Of a stretch of 64,000 bases of DNA, positions 45,513 through 53,644 are shown in pieces. Made by a program: the position numbers and the translations under genes. Within the stretch, counting starts at the first letter, position 1; the number at the start of each line of letters is the position of its first letter. Source of the stretch: Microvirga sp. (lineage in GTDB: Bacteria > Pseudomonadota > Alphaproteobacteria > Rhizobiales > Beijerinckiaceae); contig JAPSLB010000023.1 in assembly GCA_031181145.1 (NCBI GenBank), forward strand, positions 1-64,000, in the 5' to 3' direction. The notes beneath the pieces were generated by a model. The model worked only from the letters and a program-made list of their open reading frames with translations, searched no databases and was not told the origin of the DNA.

Positions 45513-46628
45513 TTACGCTGCGTCCGGCTTCAGGACGCCGCGGCGAATCTGATCCTCCTCGATGGACTCGAAGAGAGCCTTGAAGTTGCCTTCGCCGAAT
45601 CCCTCGTCACCCTTCCGCTGGATGAACTCGAAGAAGATCGGGCCGATGGCGGTCTTGCCGAAGCGCTGGAGCAGCACCTTCGTGAAGCCGCCCTCGACGA
45701 CGCCCTCGCCGTCGATGAGGATGCCGTTCTTCTGCAGGCGGTCGAGGGGTTCGCCGTGGCTCGGCAGACGCTTGTCGATGCGCGAGTAATAGATGTCGTT
45801 CGGGGCGGGCATGAATTCGAGCCCGCGGGAGATCAGGCTTTCGATGGATTCGTAGAGGTCGTGCGAGCCCAGAGCCACGTGCTGGATGCCCTCGCCCTTG
45901 TATTCCTGGAGATATTCCTCGATCTGCCCGGTTTCGCCCGCGTCCTCGTTGATCGGGATGCGGATCTTGCCGTCGGGGCTCGTCATGGCGCGGGAATGCA
46001 GGCCGGTCAGCTTGCCCGCTATGTCGAAGTAGCGGATCTGACGGAAGTTGAAGAGGCGCTCATAGAAGCCCGCCCACTCGTTCAGCCGCCCGCGGTAAAC
46101 GTTATGGGTCAGGTGATCGATGTAGTAGAGGCCGACCCCCTTCGGCTTCGGATCCTTCTCGGCCAACCATTCGAAATCCACGTCATAGATCGAACCCTTC
46201 TCGCCGTAACGGTCGACGAAATAGATCTGCAGCCCGCCAATGCCCTCGATCGCCGGGATCTCCAGCTCGTTGGGGCCCCTCTCCGTCCGGACCGGCTTGG
46301 CCCCCATGGAGAGAGCGCGTTCGTAGGCATATTTCGCATCGACCACCCGGAACGCCATCGCCGGAGCGGACGGGCCGTGCAGGCTGGCGAACTGCTCGGC
46401 GAAGGAGCCGGGCTGCGCGTTGACGATGAAGTTGATGTCCCCCTGCCGGTAGAGCGTCACATTCTTCGAACGGTGCTTGGCGACCGGGCTGAAGCCCATG
46501 GTCTTGAAGAGCGTGTCGAGCTGCTTCGGATCAGGATGGCAGAATTCCACGAATTCGAAGCCATCCGTACCCATCGGGTTATCTTCGCTGATGGCCGGCG
46601 GCGGCGCGTCGTGAGGGAACGGTCCCAT
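45513..46628 (-). CDS. hppD: 4-hydroxyphenylpyruvate dioxygenase
   Basis: A 371-residue Fe(II) enzyme that turns 4-hydroxyphenylpyruvate into homogentisate in tyrosine breakdown. The N-terminal vicinal-oxygen-chelate half begins FEFVEFCHPDPKQLDTLFKT. The C-terminal metal site has His in IDHLTHNVYRGRLNEWAGFY and in GIQHVALGSHDLYESI, and Glu in IGPIFFEFIQRKGDEGFGEG. AGGAGG precedes the ATG (46626-46628, complement). It follows maiA by 89 bases and probably shares its transcript. Confidence 0.96.
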   Translation of the reverse strand: MGPFPHDAPPPAISEDNPMGTDGFEFVEFCHPDPKQLDTLFKTMGFSPVAKHRSKNVTLYRQGDINFIVNAQPGSFAEQFASLHGPSAPAMAFRVVDAKYAYERALSMGAKPVRTERGPNELEIPAIEGIGGLQIYFVDRYGEKGSIYDVDFEWLAEKDPKPKGVGLYYIDHLTHNVYRGRLNEWAGFYERLFNFRQIRYFDIAGKLTGLHSRAMTSPDGKIRIPINEDAGETGQIEEYLQEYKGEGIQHVALGSHDLYESIESLISRGLEFMPAPNDIYYSRIDKRLPSHGEPLDRLQKNGILIDGEGVVEGGFTKVLLQRFGKTAIGPIFFEFIQRKGDEGFGEGNFKALFESIEEDQIRRGVLKPDAA

Positions 46629-46717
46629 GGCTTTTCCTCCTGTAATGGGCGCAGGCCTCAAGGGACCTGCTCGTCTTCAACGGGCGCATCGCCGGGAACC
46701 GGCCATGCGCCGCTTCG

Positions 46718-47344
46718 TCAAACCGCGTCCGGCTGGCGTTCCGGAGCGGCATCCTGAAAGGCGCGGAGTTCCGCGCAGGCGGCATCCACCGCGGCGATCT
46801 TCGGAAAGGCGTCAAGCGAGACGTTGAAGCGCCGCGCGTTGAAGACCTGCGGCACGAGGTAGATGTCGGCGAGAGTAACCTGAGAGCCGAAACAGAAAGG
46901 ACCGGGCTCGATCAGGGCTTCGATGGCCTCGAACCCCTCGCGGATCCAATGGGCATACCAGGCATCGACCGTTGCCTGCTCGTGTCCGAGCGTCCGCTTG
47001 AGGTAGCCGAGCGGTCCGAGATTATTGAGCGGATGGATATCGCAGGCGACGATGGAGGCGATGGCGCGCACCTTCGCGCGGCTCACGGCATCGCCGGGCA
47101 GCAGGGGCGGCTCCGGATGGGCCTCGTCGAGATACTCGAGGATAGCGGGGGACTGAATGAGAACCGTGCCGCCGACATCCAGAGCGGGCAGACGCTTCTG
47201 AGGGTTGACGGCGCCGTAGGTCTCTTCCCGCTGCTCGCCTTTCAGAAGGTTCACCGGCACGGATTCATAAGGAACCCCCTTCAGGTTGAGCGCGATCCGG
47301 ACCCGATAGGCCGCCGAGGAGCGAAAATAGGTATAGAGCCTCAC
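46718..47344 (-). CDS. maiA: Maleylacetoacetate isomerase
   Basis: A 208-residue zeta-class glutathione transferase that isomerises maleylacetoacetate to fumarylacetoacetate. It opens LYTYFRSSAAYRVRIALNLK; the glutathione site region is NPQKRLPALDVGGTVLIQSP, with AILEYLDEAHPEPPLLP after it. The SSCxWRV motif of eukaryotic forms reads SSAAYRV here, so the Cys is replaced by Ala, as in many bacterial isomerases. The GTG start overlaps the marR stop by 4 bases (GTGA), indicating translational coupling. Confidence 0.92.
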   Translation of the reverse strand: MRLYTYFRSSAAYRVRIALNLKGVPYESVPVNLLKGEQREETYGAVNPQKRLPALDVGGTVLIQSPAILEYLDEAHPEPPLLPGDAVSRAKVRAIASIVACDIHPLNNLGPLGYLKRTLGHEQATVDAWYAHWIREGFEAIEALIEPGPFCFGSQVTLADIYLVPQVFNARRFNVSLDAFPKIAAVDAACAELRAFQDAAPERQPDAV

Positions 47345-47841
47345 CCTTCCACCTCCCCCTCGGGGGCCAGCTGCCGCGCATGGCCGCTCAGACGATCGAT
47401 GAGCGAGACAAGGAGCCTCTGCTCCTCCTCGGTCAGCACTGAGACGAAGCGCTCCTCGAAGGCGAGCGCCTCGGGAGCCAGGGCCTCGTAGATCTCTCGC
47501 CCTTCCGGGGTCAGCTCCAGCAGGGCCTCGCGCCGGTCGTCCCTGTTGGGCCTGCGCGCGATCAGGCCCCGCTGCTCCAGGGAGGCGACCGCCCGAGAGA
47601 TCGTGGATTTGTGCATGACGCCGTGAGCCGCGATGTCCCGGGCTGTTCGGTACTCGTACTGTCCCAGGGTCACCACCACCCGCCAGGCGGGGATCGAGAG
47701 GCCGAACCGCTCGGCATAGATCTGCGCCAGGGCATTCGAGGTCAGGCTCGCCAGCACATTCAGGCGGTAGGGCAGGAAATCCTCCAGAATGACCCTGGGA
47801 TCGGAGACTTCCTGTTTCTTCTCTGCAGTTTGCCGGGCCAT
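47341..47841 (-). CDS. MarR family regulator of the tyrosine-catabolism genes
   Basis: A 166-residue winged-helix regulator. DNA-binding part: YEYRTARDIAAHGVMHKSTI, then SRAVASLEQRGLIARRPNRD and the wing DDRREALLELTPEGREIYEA. It resembles the HpaR/HmgR-type MarR repressors of aromatic-acid catabolism. Being coupled to maiA and upstream of hppD, it likely controls them through the two palindromes just upstream (47857-47870 and 47886-47899). I use the ATG at 47841 (complement); the in-frame one at 47865 lies inside the nearer palindrome and would conflict with initiation there. Confidence 0.88.
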   Translation of the reverse strand: MARQTAEKKQEVSDPRVILEDFLPYRLNVLASLTSNALAQIYAERFGLSIPAWRVVVTLGQYEYRTARDIAAHGVMHKSTISRAVASLEQRGLIARRPNRDDRREALLELTPEGREIYEALAPEALAFEERFVSVLTEEEQRLLVSLIDRLSGHARQLAPEGEVEG

Positions 47842-47856
47842 GCCTGACACCAAATC

Positions 47857-47870
47857 GTTGCGCATGCAAC
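47857..47870. promoter_or_regulatory. MarR-type palindrome, site 1
   Basis: GTTGCGCATGCAAC is a perfect 14-bp palindrome 15 bases before the marR ATG, near the inferred start point. It matches site 2 at 12 of 14 positions. Confidence 0.7.
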
Positions 47871-47885
47871 CAATACGTCAAATTC

Positions 47886-47899
47886 GTTGCGCTAGCAAC
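47886..47899. promoter_or_regulatory. MarR-type palindrome, site 2
   Basis: GTTGCGCTAGCAAC is a perfect 14-bp palindrome 29 bases (centre to centre) from site 1. On the minus strand TTGCTA (47898-47893) followed 17 bases later by TATTGG would place a weak promoter across this site, so a protein bound to both sites could cover the -35 and the start point. Confidence 0.7.
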
Positions 47900-48287
47900 T
47901 AGATTCACGGGACCTCCGGTCAATATCCATTCGGCAGAACCGGGTCCGTTCCAGGCAGAGCGCTCGTCAACGCTCAGAATGTCCCGGGCTCCAACCTCGG
48001 CAGTCCCGCACCGGCGCCCCTTGCCCGGCCATACGCCGGGCTTCGGCAGTTCCTTTCGAAACGGAGAATCTGCGGGAGGCGTTCCCCATCGGGCGCAACC
48101 CGCCGCGAAAGATCCATCATGGGTTTAGTGCCGAGCAGCTTTCGGGGTCGCCTTTCACGGCCCTCAGGCGACGAACAGGCCTCCTGGCTCTGGCGCTACA
48201 GGAGAAACACATCGATTTCCGGCGCGAACCGAAGCGGGCATTGTGCGCCTCCAGCCGGAAAAGTCCCTCGTCACGGCAGCTTGCGCG
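47900..48287. other. Intergenic region upstream of the marR-maiA-hppD operon
   Basis: About 390 bases between the MarR sites and the 3' end of the FG-GAP-like gene. No supported gene, tRNA or terminator was found on either strand. Confidence 0.5.
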
Positions 48288-49040
48288 TCATTGCTCTGGA
48301 TCGAAGGCCAGCCCGTCGCCGACCGCTTCGAGGGTCGGCGGAGCGCCGCGCAGGGTCTTCCAGGCAACAGAAGCAGGATCGCCGCTCGACATATGTCCGG
48401 TCGAAAGCCGCATCCGGCGGGTCAGATAATTGACGCTGACATCCCTGGTTTTGCCAGTGGCGCGCTGGACTTCAGAACGGTCATATCCGATCAACTCGAA
48501 GCGCCCGTTTCGGTACCGAACTTTGTGCGTCGCCGTGAACATGCCCCACCCGCCGGCACTCATGAAGTGGTGGAGAGACACCTCCAGGCTTCCCCGGGCG
48601 ATGGCGATGCCGCCATTATCGTCGCCGAAAGGATCGGCCCGGACCGGGTCCTCGCGGCGCGGAATGAGCGTGTGGTTCTCGACTTTCAGAGCGTAGATCC
48701 CCGAAGGGCCTTCGCGGAACGCCACCGCCAGAATGCGCGGATTGGTGTCGAACGGATTTTCGCCGAGAGCCGGGTTCTCGATCACGTTTTTCGGATCGTT
48801 CTGTCGAAGCACGATCGCCAGATCGCCGACACCGTCCCGGTTCAGATCGCCATGAGCCTGAGCTTCGAGAAACCAGCCTCGGGGCACGAACCCGTCCGCG
48901 GACGCAGCCTGTCGCGGCAGGTTCGGATAGGACACGTCGGGAACGACGAAGTCCTGCGCGGCAGCGGGAGTGCTCCCGCCGCCCATCGTCAGGCAGAGGA
49001 GGAGCGCCGTTGAGAAGGCCGCTCTCCCCTGCATTTTCAT
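48288..49040 (-). CDS. Exported FG-GAP/VCBS-like protein of unknown role
   Basis: A 250-residue protein with a signal peptide (MKMQGRAAFSTALLLCLTMG, cleaved near PAAAQ). The segment LEAQAHGDLNRDGVGDLAIV contains a DxNxDGxxD calcium-loop motif of FG-GAP/VCBS repeats. Beyond it are MSAGGWGMFTATHKVRYRNG and RTGKTRDVSVNYLTRR-like segments I cannot assign. The gene begins 8 bases after the TRAP binding-protein stop, so the two are cotranscribed. A periplasmic scaffold or accessory is possible, but the function is unknown. Confidence 0.7.
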   Translation of the reverse strand: MKMQGRAAFSTALLLCLTMGGGSTPAAAQDFVVPDVSYPNLPRQAASADGFVPRGWFLEAQAHGDLNRDGVGDLAIVLRQNDPKNVIENPALGENPFDTNPRILAVAFREGPSGIYALKVENHTLIPRREDPVRADPFGDDNGGIAIARGSLEVSLHHFMSAGGWGMFTATHKVRYRNGRFELIGYDRSEVQRATGKTRDVSVNYLTRRMRLSTGHMSSGDPASVAWKTLRGAPPTLEAVGDGLAFDPEQ

Positions 49041-49048
49041 CTTCGGTC

Positions 49049-50146
49049 TTACGCCCGTCCGCGTGTGCGGATCATGAAGGTGTCGAAGGCGTATTCGTTG
49101 AGCTGCCACCAGGGCAGAACATCGTTGCGATAGGCCACCATCGAGTCGTAGGCCTTCTTGAAGTTCTCGTTCTTGGCCGAGAGTTCTTCGTAGAGCTCGT
49201 TGGCGGCCTTGAGCGAGGCCTCCATGATGGGCTGCGAGAAGGTGCGCAGTTCCGCGCCCCCGCCGACCATGCGGCGCAGGGCCTGACCGTTCACGGCGTC
49301 GTACTTCGCCAGCATCCAGTTGTTCGCGGCCTCGGCGGCGTTGGACATGATGACCTGGTAGTGCTTGGGCAGCTCGTCCCACTTCTGCTTGTTGACGACG
49401 AGGTGCAGCATGGCGCCGCCCTCCCAGAAGCCGGGAGCGTAGTAGTACTTGGCAACCTTCAGGAAGCCGAGCTTCTCGTCGTCATAGGGACCGACGAACT
49501 CGGCGGCGTCCAGCGTGCCGCGCTCGAGAGCCGGATAGACGTCGCCCGGGGCAACCTGCTGCGGAACGACGCCGAGCTTGGCGAGCACCTGGCCGCCGAG
49601 GCCGCCGATGCGGAACTTCAGGCCCCGGAGGTCGTCGACGGAGTTGATCTCCTTGCGGAAGAAGCCGCCCATCTGCGCGCCGGAATTGCCGCACACGAGA
49701 GAGGTGCAGTTATACTTGGCGAGGATCTCGTTGATGATTTCCTTGCCGCCGGCGAAGTGCCACCACGAATGGGACTGACGGGCATTGAGGCTGAAAGGCA
49801 GGCCGGTGGCGACGCCGAGCGCCGGCTCGCGGCCGATATAGTAATAGGTCGGGGTATGGGCGCACTCGACGGAGCCGTTCTCCACCGCGTCCATGGCCTG
49901 GAGGCCGCCCACGATCTCGCCCGGAGCGAAAACCTGGATCTGGAACTTGCCGTCCGTCGCGTCCGCCATGTACTTGGCGAAAGTCTGGGCCGTGCCGAAA
50001 ATCGTGTCGAGCGACTTGGGGAAGCTCGAGGTCAGACGCCAGCGGATCTCAGGGCTGGACTGCGCGACGGCGGGAGCCGCCACCGTGGTGGCCGCGGCCG
50101 CGAGGCCGGCCCCCTTCAGGAAATTTCTTCTCTTCATCGTTGTCAT
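49049..50146 (-). CDS. TRAP transporter substrate-binding protein, DctP family
   Basis: A 365-residue periplasmic binding protein with a twin-arginine signal (MKRRNFLKGAGLAAAATTVA). The DctP core includes WRLTSSFPKSLDTIFGTAQT, LKFRIGGLGGQVLAKLGVVP and ALERGTLDAAEFVGPYDDEK, the subgroup often linked to 2-oxo or aromatic acids. The conserved substrate Arg of DctP is probably in LKFRIGG. The DctQ and DctM membrane genes that would complete the transporter are absent nearby. It is divergent from fahA, so an aromatic-acid role is conceivable, but not shown. Start may be the ATG three codons in (50137). Confidence 0.9.
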   Translation of the reverse strand: MTTMKRRNFLKGAGLAAAATTVAAPAVAQSSPEIRWRLTSSFPKSLDTIFGTAQTFAKYMADATDGKFQIQVFAPGEIVGGLQAMDAVENGSVECAHTPTYYYIGREPALGVATGLPFSLNARQSHSWWHFAGGKEIINEILAKYNCTSLVCGNSGAQMGGFFRKEINSVDDLRGLKFRIGGLGGQVLAKLGVVPQQVAPGDVYPALERGTLDAAEFVGPYDDEKLGFLKVAKYYYAPGFWEGGAMLHLVVNKQKWDELPKHYQVIMSNAAEAANNWMLAKYDAVNGQALRRMVGGGAELRTFSQPIMEASLKAANELYEELSAKNENFKKAYDSMVAYRNDVLPWWQLNEYAFDTFMIRTRGRA

Positions 50147-50210
50147 TGGCGTTTCCCCGCAGACTCTTCCGTTGCAAGCTCAATAAACCACAACAACCAG
50201 GTGGGTGGAT
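50147..50210. other. Divergent dctP/fahA control region
   Basis: A 64-base gap. CGTTGCAAG (50170-50178) resembles a half of the MarR palindromes near 47857-47899, but no full palindrome is present. The fahA ribosome site is AGGTGG at 50199-50204. Confidence 0.4.
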
Positions 50211-51230
50211 ATGAAGCTTTCTTCGCTCAAACAGGGCCGTGATGGCCGGCTCGTAATCGTCTCGAGGGACCTGACCCGCGCGACGGACGCATTTTTCATT
50301 GTTCCGACGCTACAGCAAGCCCTCGACGATTGGGAAAAAGTCGAGCCACGCCTGCGCGATCTCGCGGAACAGCTCGAGCACGGGTCCGTGCCCTCCTTCC
50401 GCTTTCACGAGCATGACTGCGCCTCGCCCCTGCCCCGCTCATACCAGTGGGCAGACGGCTCGGCCTATGTGAATCACGTAGAGCTGGTCCGCAAAGCCCG
50501 GGGGGCACAGATGCCCGAATCCTTCTGGACCGATCCGCTCATGTACCAGGGAGGCTCCGATTCCTTCCTCGGCCCGCGCGATCCGATCCCCGCGCTGGAC
50601 GAGGCCCACGGCATCGATTTCGAGGCGGAAGTCGCCGTGATCACGGGGGACGTGCCCATGGGCGCGACCCGGGAGGACGCCGCCGGGGCCATCCGCCTCG
50701 TCGTTCTCGTCAATGACGTTTCCTTGAGAAACCTCATTCCGGCGGAACTGGCCAAGGGATTCGGCTTCTTTCAGGCGAAGCCCTCCTCGACCCTCTCCCC
50801 GGTCGCCGTCACGCCGGACGAGCTGGGCGAAGCCTGGGACGGAGGCAGACTTCACCTGCCCCTCCTGTCCACCCTCAACGGGGCGCCGTTCGGCAAGCCG
50901 AATGCCGGCGTGGACATGACCTTCGACTTTCCGACCCTGATCGCCCACGCGGCCAAAACCCGCCCCCTGGGAGCGGGTACGATCATCGGCTCGGGCACCG
51001 TCTCGAACAAGGACGAGGGCGGCGGACCGGGCAGGCCCGTATCCGAGGGAGGCCTCGGCTATTCGTGCCTCGCGGAACAGCGCACCGTCGAGACCCTCCT
51101 GCACGGCGAGTCGAAAACGCCCTTCATGCGCTTCGGCGACATCATCCGCATCGAGATGAAGGACGCGGCGGGTCATTCGATCTTCGGCGCGATCGAGCAG
51201 GAAGTGGTGGCGTACCCCCAGGAAGGCTGA
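50211..51230 (+). CDS. fahA: Fumarylacetoacetate hydrolase
   Basis: A 339-residue enzyme hydrolysing fumarylacetoacetate to fumarate and acetoacetate, the last step of tyrosine degradation. The FAH-fold C-terminal domain has metal ligands in DFEAEVAVITGDVPMG (two Glu/Asp) and in VVLVNDVSLRNLIP, with PLGAGTIIGSGTVSNKDEGG near the end. The ATG at 50211 follows AGGTGG; a GTG at 50205 is an alternative. The acetoacetate made here would feed the CoA-transferase type seen at position 1. hmgA is not in the window. Confidence 0.93.
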   Translation: MKLSSLKQGRDGRLVIVSRDLTRATDAFFIVPTLQQALDDWEKVEPRLRDLAEQLEHGSVPSFRFHEHDCASPLPRSYQWADGSAYVNHVELVRKARGAQMPESFWTDPLMYQGGSDSFLGPRDPIPALDEAHGIDFEAEVAVITGDVPMGATREDAAGAIRLVVLVNDVSLRNLIPAELAKGFGFFQAKPSSTLSPVAVTPDELGEAWDGGRLHLPLLSTLNGAPFGKPNAGVDMTFDFPTLIAHAAKTRPLGAGTIIGSGTVSNKDEGGGPGRPVSEGGLGYSCLAEQRTVETLLHGESKTPFMRFGDIIRIEMKDAAGHSIFGAIEQEVVAYPQEG

Positions 51231-51240
51231 CAGGGGACAA

Positions 51241-51270
51241 GGCCGCCGGAAATGGCTTCCGGCGGCCTTT
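51241..51270 (+). terminator. Intrinsic terminator after fahA
   Basis: An 11-bp perfect stem, GGCCGCCGGAA (51241-51251) with TTCCGGCGGCC (51257-51267), loop ATGGC, then TTT. It begins 10 bases after the fahA stop, between convergent genes. Confidence 0.8.
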
Positions 51271-51284
51271 CGATCGTCAGAACC

Positions 51285-51809
51285 TCACATCGCCGGGGCG
51301 CCGCCGCTGAGCGCCTGCACGTGATCGAGGTGCATCTGCAGGGTCGGGAGGGTCTGGCCCGCGAAGGCTGCGAGCTGCGGCACGTCACCGCTCGACGAAT
51401 AGGACGTGAACAGGGCGACGGCCTCCTGGTGCGCCATGAGCTGGGCATTCACGTAAGCCGCATCGAAGTCCGGGGCGGATTCGACGGTCGCGAGCATCTG
51501 CTGGTGCTTCGCGTTCAGGGCCGGAGGCGGCACGGGCATGCCCGAATTGCGCAGCACCGCCGCCATGCGGCGCGTGGCGAGGTTGTGATCACGGATCATC
51601 TGCCGGGCGAAGCGGCGGACCTCGGGATCGCGTGCGCGGCGCAGGGCAAGGCGGCTCGATTCGATTTCGAAGAGGTTCGAGGAGGCCGCCGTCGGCACGA
51701 AGACCGCTGCGCTCGTCACGGCTGCGGGAGGAGCCGAAGCCATCGGTGTCATGCAACCGGCCACGCCGAGTGCCAGGGCACTCGCAACAAGAGCTATCTT
51801 GAAATTCAT
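51285..51809 (-). CDS. DUF4142 lipoprotein
   Basis: A 174-residue exported helical protein. Signal peptide with lipobox ALALGVAGCM (Cys20). The DUF4142 body reads AASSNLFEIESSRLALRRAR, DPEVRRFARQMIRDHNLATR and, in the second half, AYVNAQLMAHQEAVALFTSY. The family is ferritin-like in fold prediction; its role is unknown. GGAAGGGA precedes the ATG (51807-51809, complement). No operon partner. Confidence 0.85.
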   Translation of the reverse strand: MNFKIALVASALALGVAGCMTPMASAPPAAVTSAAVFVPTAASSNLFEIESSRLALRRARDPEVRRFARQMIRDHNLATRRMAAVLRNSGMPVPPPALNAKHQQMLATVESAPDFDAAYVNAQLMAHQEAVALFTSYSSSGDVPQLAAFAGQTLPTLQMHLDHVQALSGGAPAM

Positions 51810-52009
51810 GGGGGAGTTCCCTTCCTGCGCGCGGCCCATATGGCCGAGCTGACGGCTCTCCAACGATGGAACATCGTCCTAAGTTCCTGAGGGATTGCTG
51901 CTATTTCGTCTAACGCCGATCACAAATTCCTCATGGAAACTCGAGAGCCGCTCTAGGCATCCTGCATCCGGGCTCCAATTCAGGCTCCTGGTGAAGCATG
52001 GAGCACCTG

Positions 52010-52225
52010 ATGAACGATCACGTCTATAAAGTCGTCGAGCTCGTCGGCTCATCGGAAAAGAGCATCGAGGATGCGATTCAAACCGCGATCCGGCGCGCCG
52101 GCACGACATTGCGGAATCTGCGCTGGTTCGAGGTCCTGCAAACCCGAGGGCACGTGGAGAATGGCGAGGTGCGCCATTATCAGGTCGTGCTGAAGGCGGG
52201 CTTCACGCTGGATGAGGGCGCTTAG
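52010..52225 (+). CDS. Dodecin
   Basis: A 71-residue flavin-binding protein that assembles as a hollow dodecamer and buffers FMN or its degradation products. [20 protein letters not shown], then [20 protein letters not shown] and [13 protein letters not shown], is the full dodecin pattern including the Trp (about residue 36) that stacks on the flavin. GGAG at 52000-52003 precedes the ATG; an ATG at 51998 adds only four residues. It stands alone. Confidence 0.93.
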   Translation: MNDHVYKVVELVGSSEKSIEDAIQTAIRRAGTTLRNLRWFEVLQTRGHVENGEVRHYQVVLKAGFTLDEGA

Positions 52226-52270
52226 GGCATCTTGCGAAGTCCCGGCCGCTCCCCTTCCTTGCCGTCCCTC

Positions 52271-52360
52271 CCGTCATGGCCGGGCTCGTCCGGGCCCCCT
52301 GGCCCTGGTGGCGCGGCGCTCCACGGGTCGGAATCCCCGGCACGGGGCCGGGGATGACGG
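52271..52360. repeat. REP-like palindromic repeat, copy 2
   Basis: CCGTCAT (52271-52277) and ATGACGG (52354-52360) are exact inverted ends of a 90-base GC-rich element whose inner bases can pair further. TCATGGCCGGGCTCGTCC at 52274-52291 differs at one base from copy 1 (15982-15999). It lies between the dodecin and the OYE gene, at both their 3' ends. Confidence 0.6.
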
Positions 52361-52382
52361 GGCATGATGCCGGAAGGGCTCG

Positions 52383-53498
52383 TCAGTCGTCCACGCGAAC
52401 GCCGAAAAGATCACGGTACTGACGGGGCTGCGAGCGCAGGTACTGGTTCGGCGCCTTGACGGAGGCGCCGAAATGCGCGGCCGCGTGCCAGGGCCAGCGC
52501 GGGTTGTAGAGAATGGCTCGGGCGAGAGCGACAAGGTCGGCATCGCCCGTGGCGAGGATGGCCTCCGCCTGCACGTAGTCGGTGATGAGGCCCACCGCGA
52601 TGACGGGCATCCTGGTAGCCGCCTTCACGGCACGAGCGAGCGGCACCTGGTAGCTCGGCCCCACCGGGATTTTCTGCGCTGCGGTCAGGCCGCCGCTCGA
52701 CACATGAATCCCGCTGCATCCCCGGGCCTCGAGCGCCTGCGCGAATGCGACCGTCTCCTCGATCGTCCAGCCGCCCTCGGCCCAGTCCGTTCCGGACACG
52801 CGCACGGTGACGGCCCGCTCCGCCGGGAAGGCCGCGCGGACCGCATCGAACACCTCGAGCGGGAAACGCATCCGATTCTCCAGCGAGCCGCCATACTCAT
52901 CCGTGCGCTGGTTGGACAATGGAGACAGGAATTCATGCAGCAGATAGCCATGGGCAGCATGGATCTGAACCGCCTCGATACCGAGCCGGGCGGCTCGTCT
53001 CGCCGACTCGGCGAACGCGTTGCGCACGCGCGCCAGCCCATCCCGATCCAGGGCAGTCGGAGCGACATCGCCGGAAGCGAACGGAAGCGCGGAGGGCGCT
53101 TCCGTCTGCCATCCGTTGGGGTGATCGGGCGGAAGCTGCGGCCTGCCCTTCCACGGCACCTCGGAGGACGCCTTGCGCCCGGCATGGGCGAGCTGAATGG
53201 CGAGCGGCATGTCGGACCAGCGGCGGACTCCCTCCAGGACGCGCGCCATCGCGGCCTCGGTCTCATCCGAATAGAGGCCCACATCGGCATAGGTGATGCG
53301 TCCTTCGGGCACGACGGCGGTCGCCTCGATGGTCAGGAGCGCGGCCCCTGAGAGCGCCAGCTGACCCAGATGGATCAGGTGCCAGTCGGTCATGCACCCG
53401 TTCTCGGCCGAGTACTGGCACATGGGTGCGATCACGATGCGATTGGCGAGTTCGAGCTCGCCGACCCGGAAGGGTGTGAACAGTTTTGCAGGCGCCAT
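52383..53498 (-). CDS. NADH:flavin oxidoreductase, Old Yellow Enzyme (YqjM/NamA class)
   Basis: A 371-residue FMN-dependent ene-reductase. The N-terminus (LFTPFRVGELELANRIVIAP, then MCQYSAENG) has the Cys and Tyr typical of the thermophilic-like YqjM class. The paired His are in AVQIHAAHGYLLHEFLSPLS, and the FMN-binding end is ILATGDADLVALARAILYNP. It reduces activated C=C bonds of enals, enones or nitro compounds. A perfect 9-bp inverted repeat lies 102-126 bases upstream of the start (53600-53624). Confidence 0.93.
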   Translation of the reverse strand: MAPAKLFTPFRVGELELANRIVIAPMCQYSAENGCMTDWHLIHLGQLALSGAALLTIEATAVVPEGRITYADVGLYSDETEAAMARVLEGVRRWSDMPLAIQLAHAGRKASSEVPWKGRPQLPPDHPNGWQTEAPSALPFASGDVAPTALDRDGLARVRNAFAESARRAARLGIEAVQIHAAHGYLLHEFLSPLSNQRTDEYGGSLENRMRFPLEVFDAVRAAFPAERAVTVRVSGTDWAEGGWTIEETVAFAQALEARGCSGIHVSSGGLTAAQKIPVGPSYQVPLARAVKAATRMPVIAVGLITDYVQAEAILATGDADLVALARAILYNPRWPWHAAAHFGASVKAPNQYLRSQPRQYRDLFGVRVDD

Positions 53499-53599
53499 CG
53501 GCTGTCTCTCGGTAGGGGTGAATCCAGGGCCAAAGGACCGTCCGGGCAAAACGCGCAACCGTTCCAAAAGGTCTGGGCGACTCGATCAGCCGGGACGGC

Positions 53600-53624
53600 G
53601 GCAATGTCAGCCATAGACATTGCC
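53600..53624. promoter_or_regulatory. Inverted repeat upstream of the OYE gene
   Basis: GGCAATGTC (53600-53608) and GACATTGCC (53616-53624) are exact inverted repeats with a 7-base spacer. No T-run follows on either strand, so a terminator is unlikely; an operator for the OYE gene is plausible. Confidence 0.5.
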
Positions 53625-53644
53625 GTTCGGCGGGTGACAAGCCG

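Noticed and set aside
46718-47344. Loss of the MaiA active-site Cys as evidence of a dead enzyme
   Set aside because: Ala at this position is found in many bacterial zeta-class isomerases, and the glutathione-site residues are present, so it is not clear evidence of inactivity.
47842-47865. Upstream ATG for marR at 47865
   Set aside because: It lies inside palindrome 1, near the inferred start of transcription.
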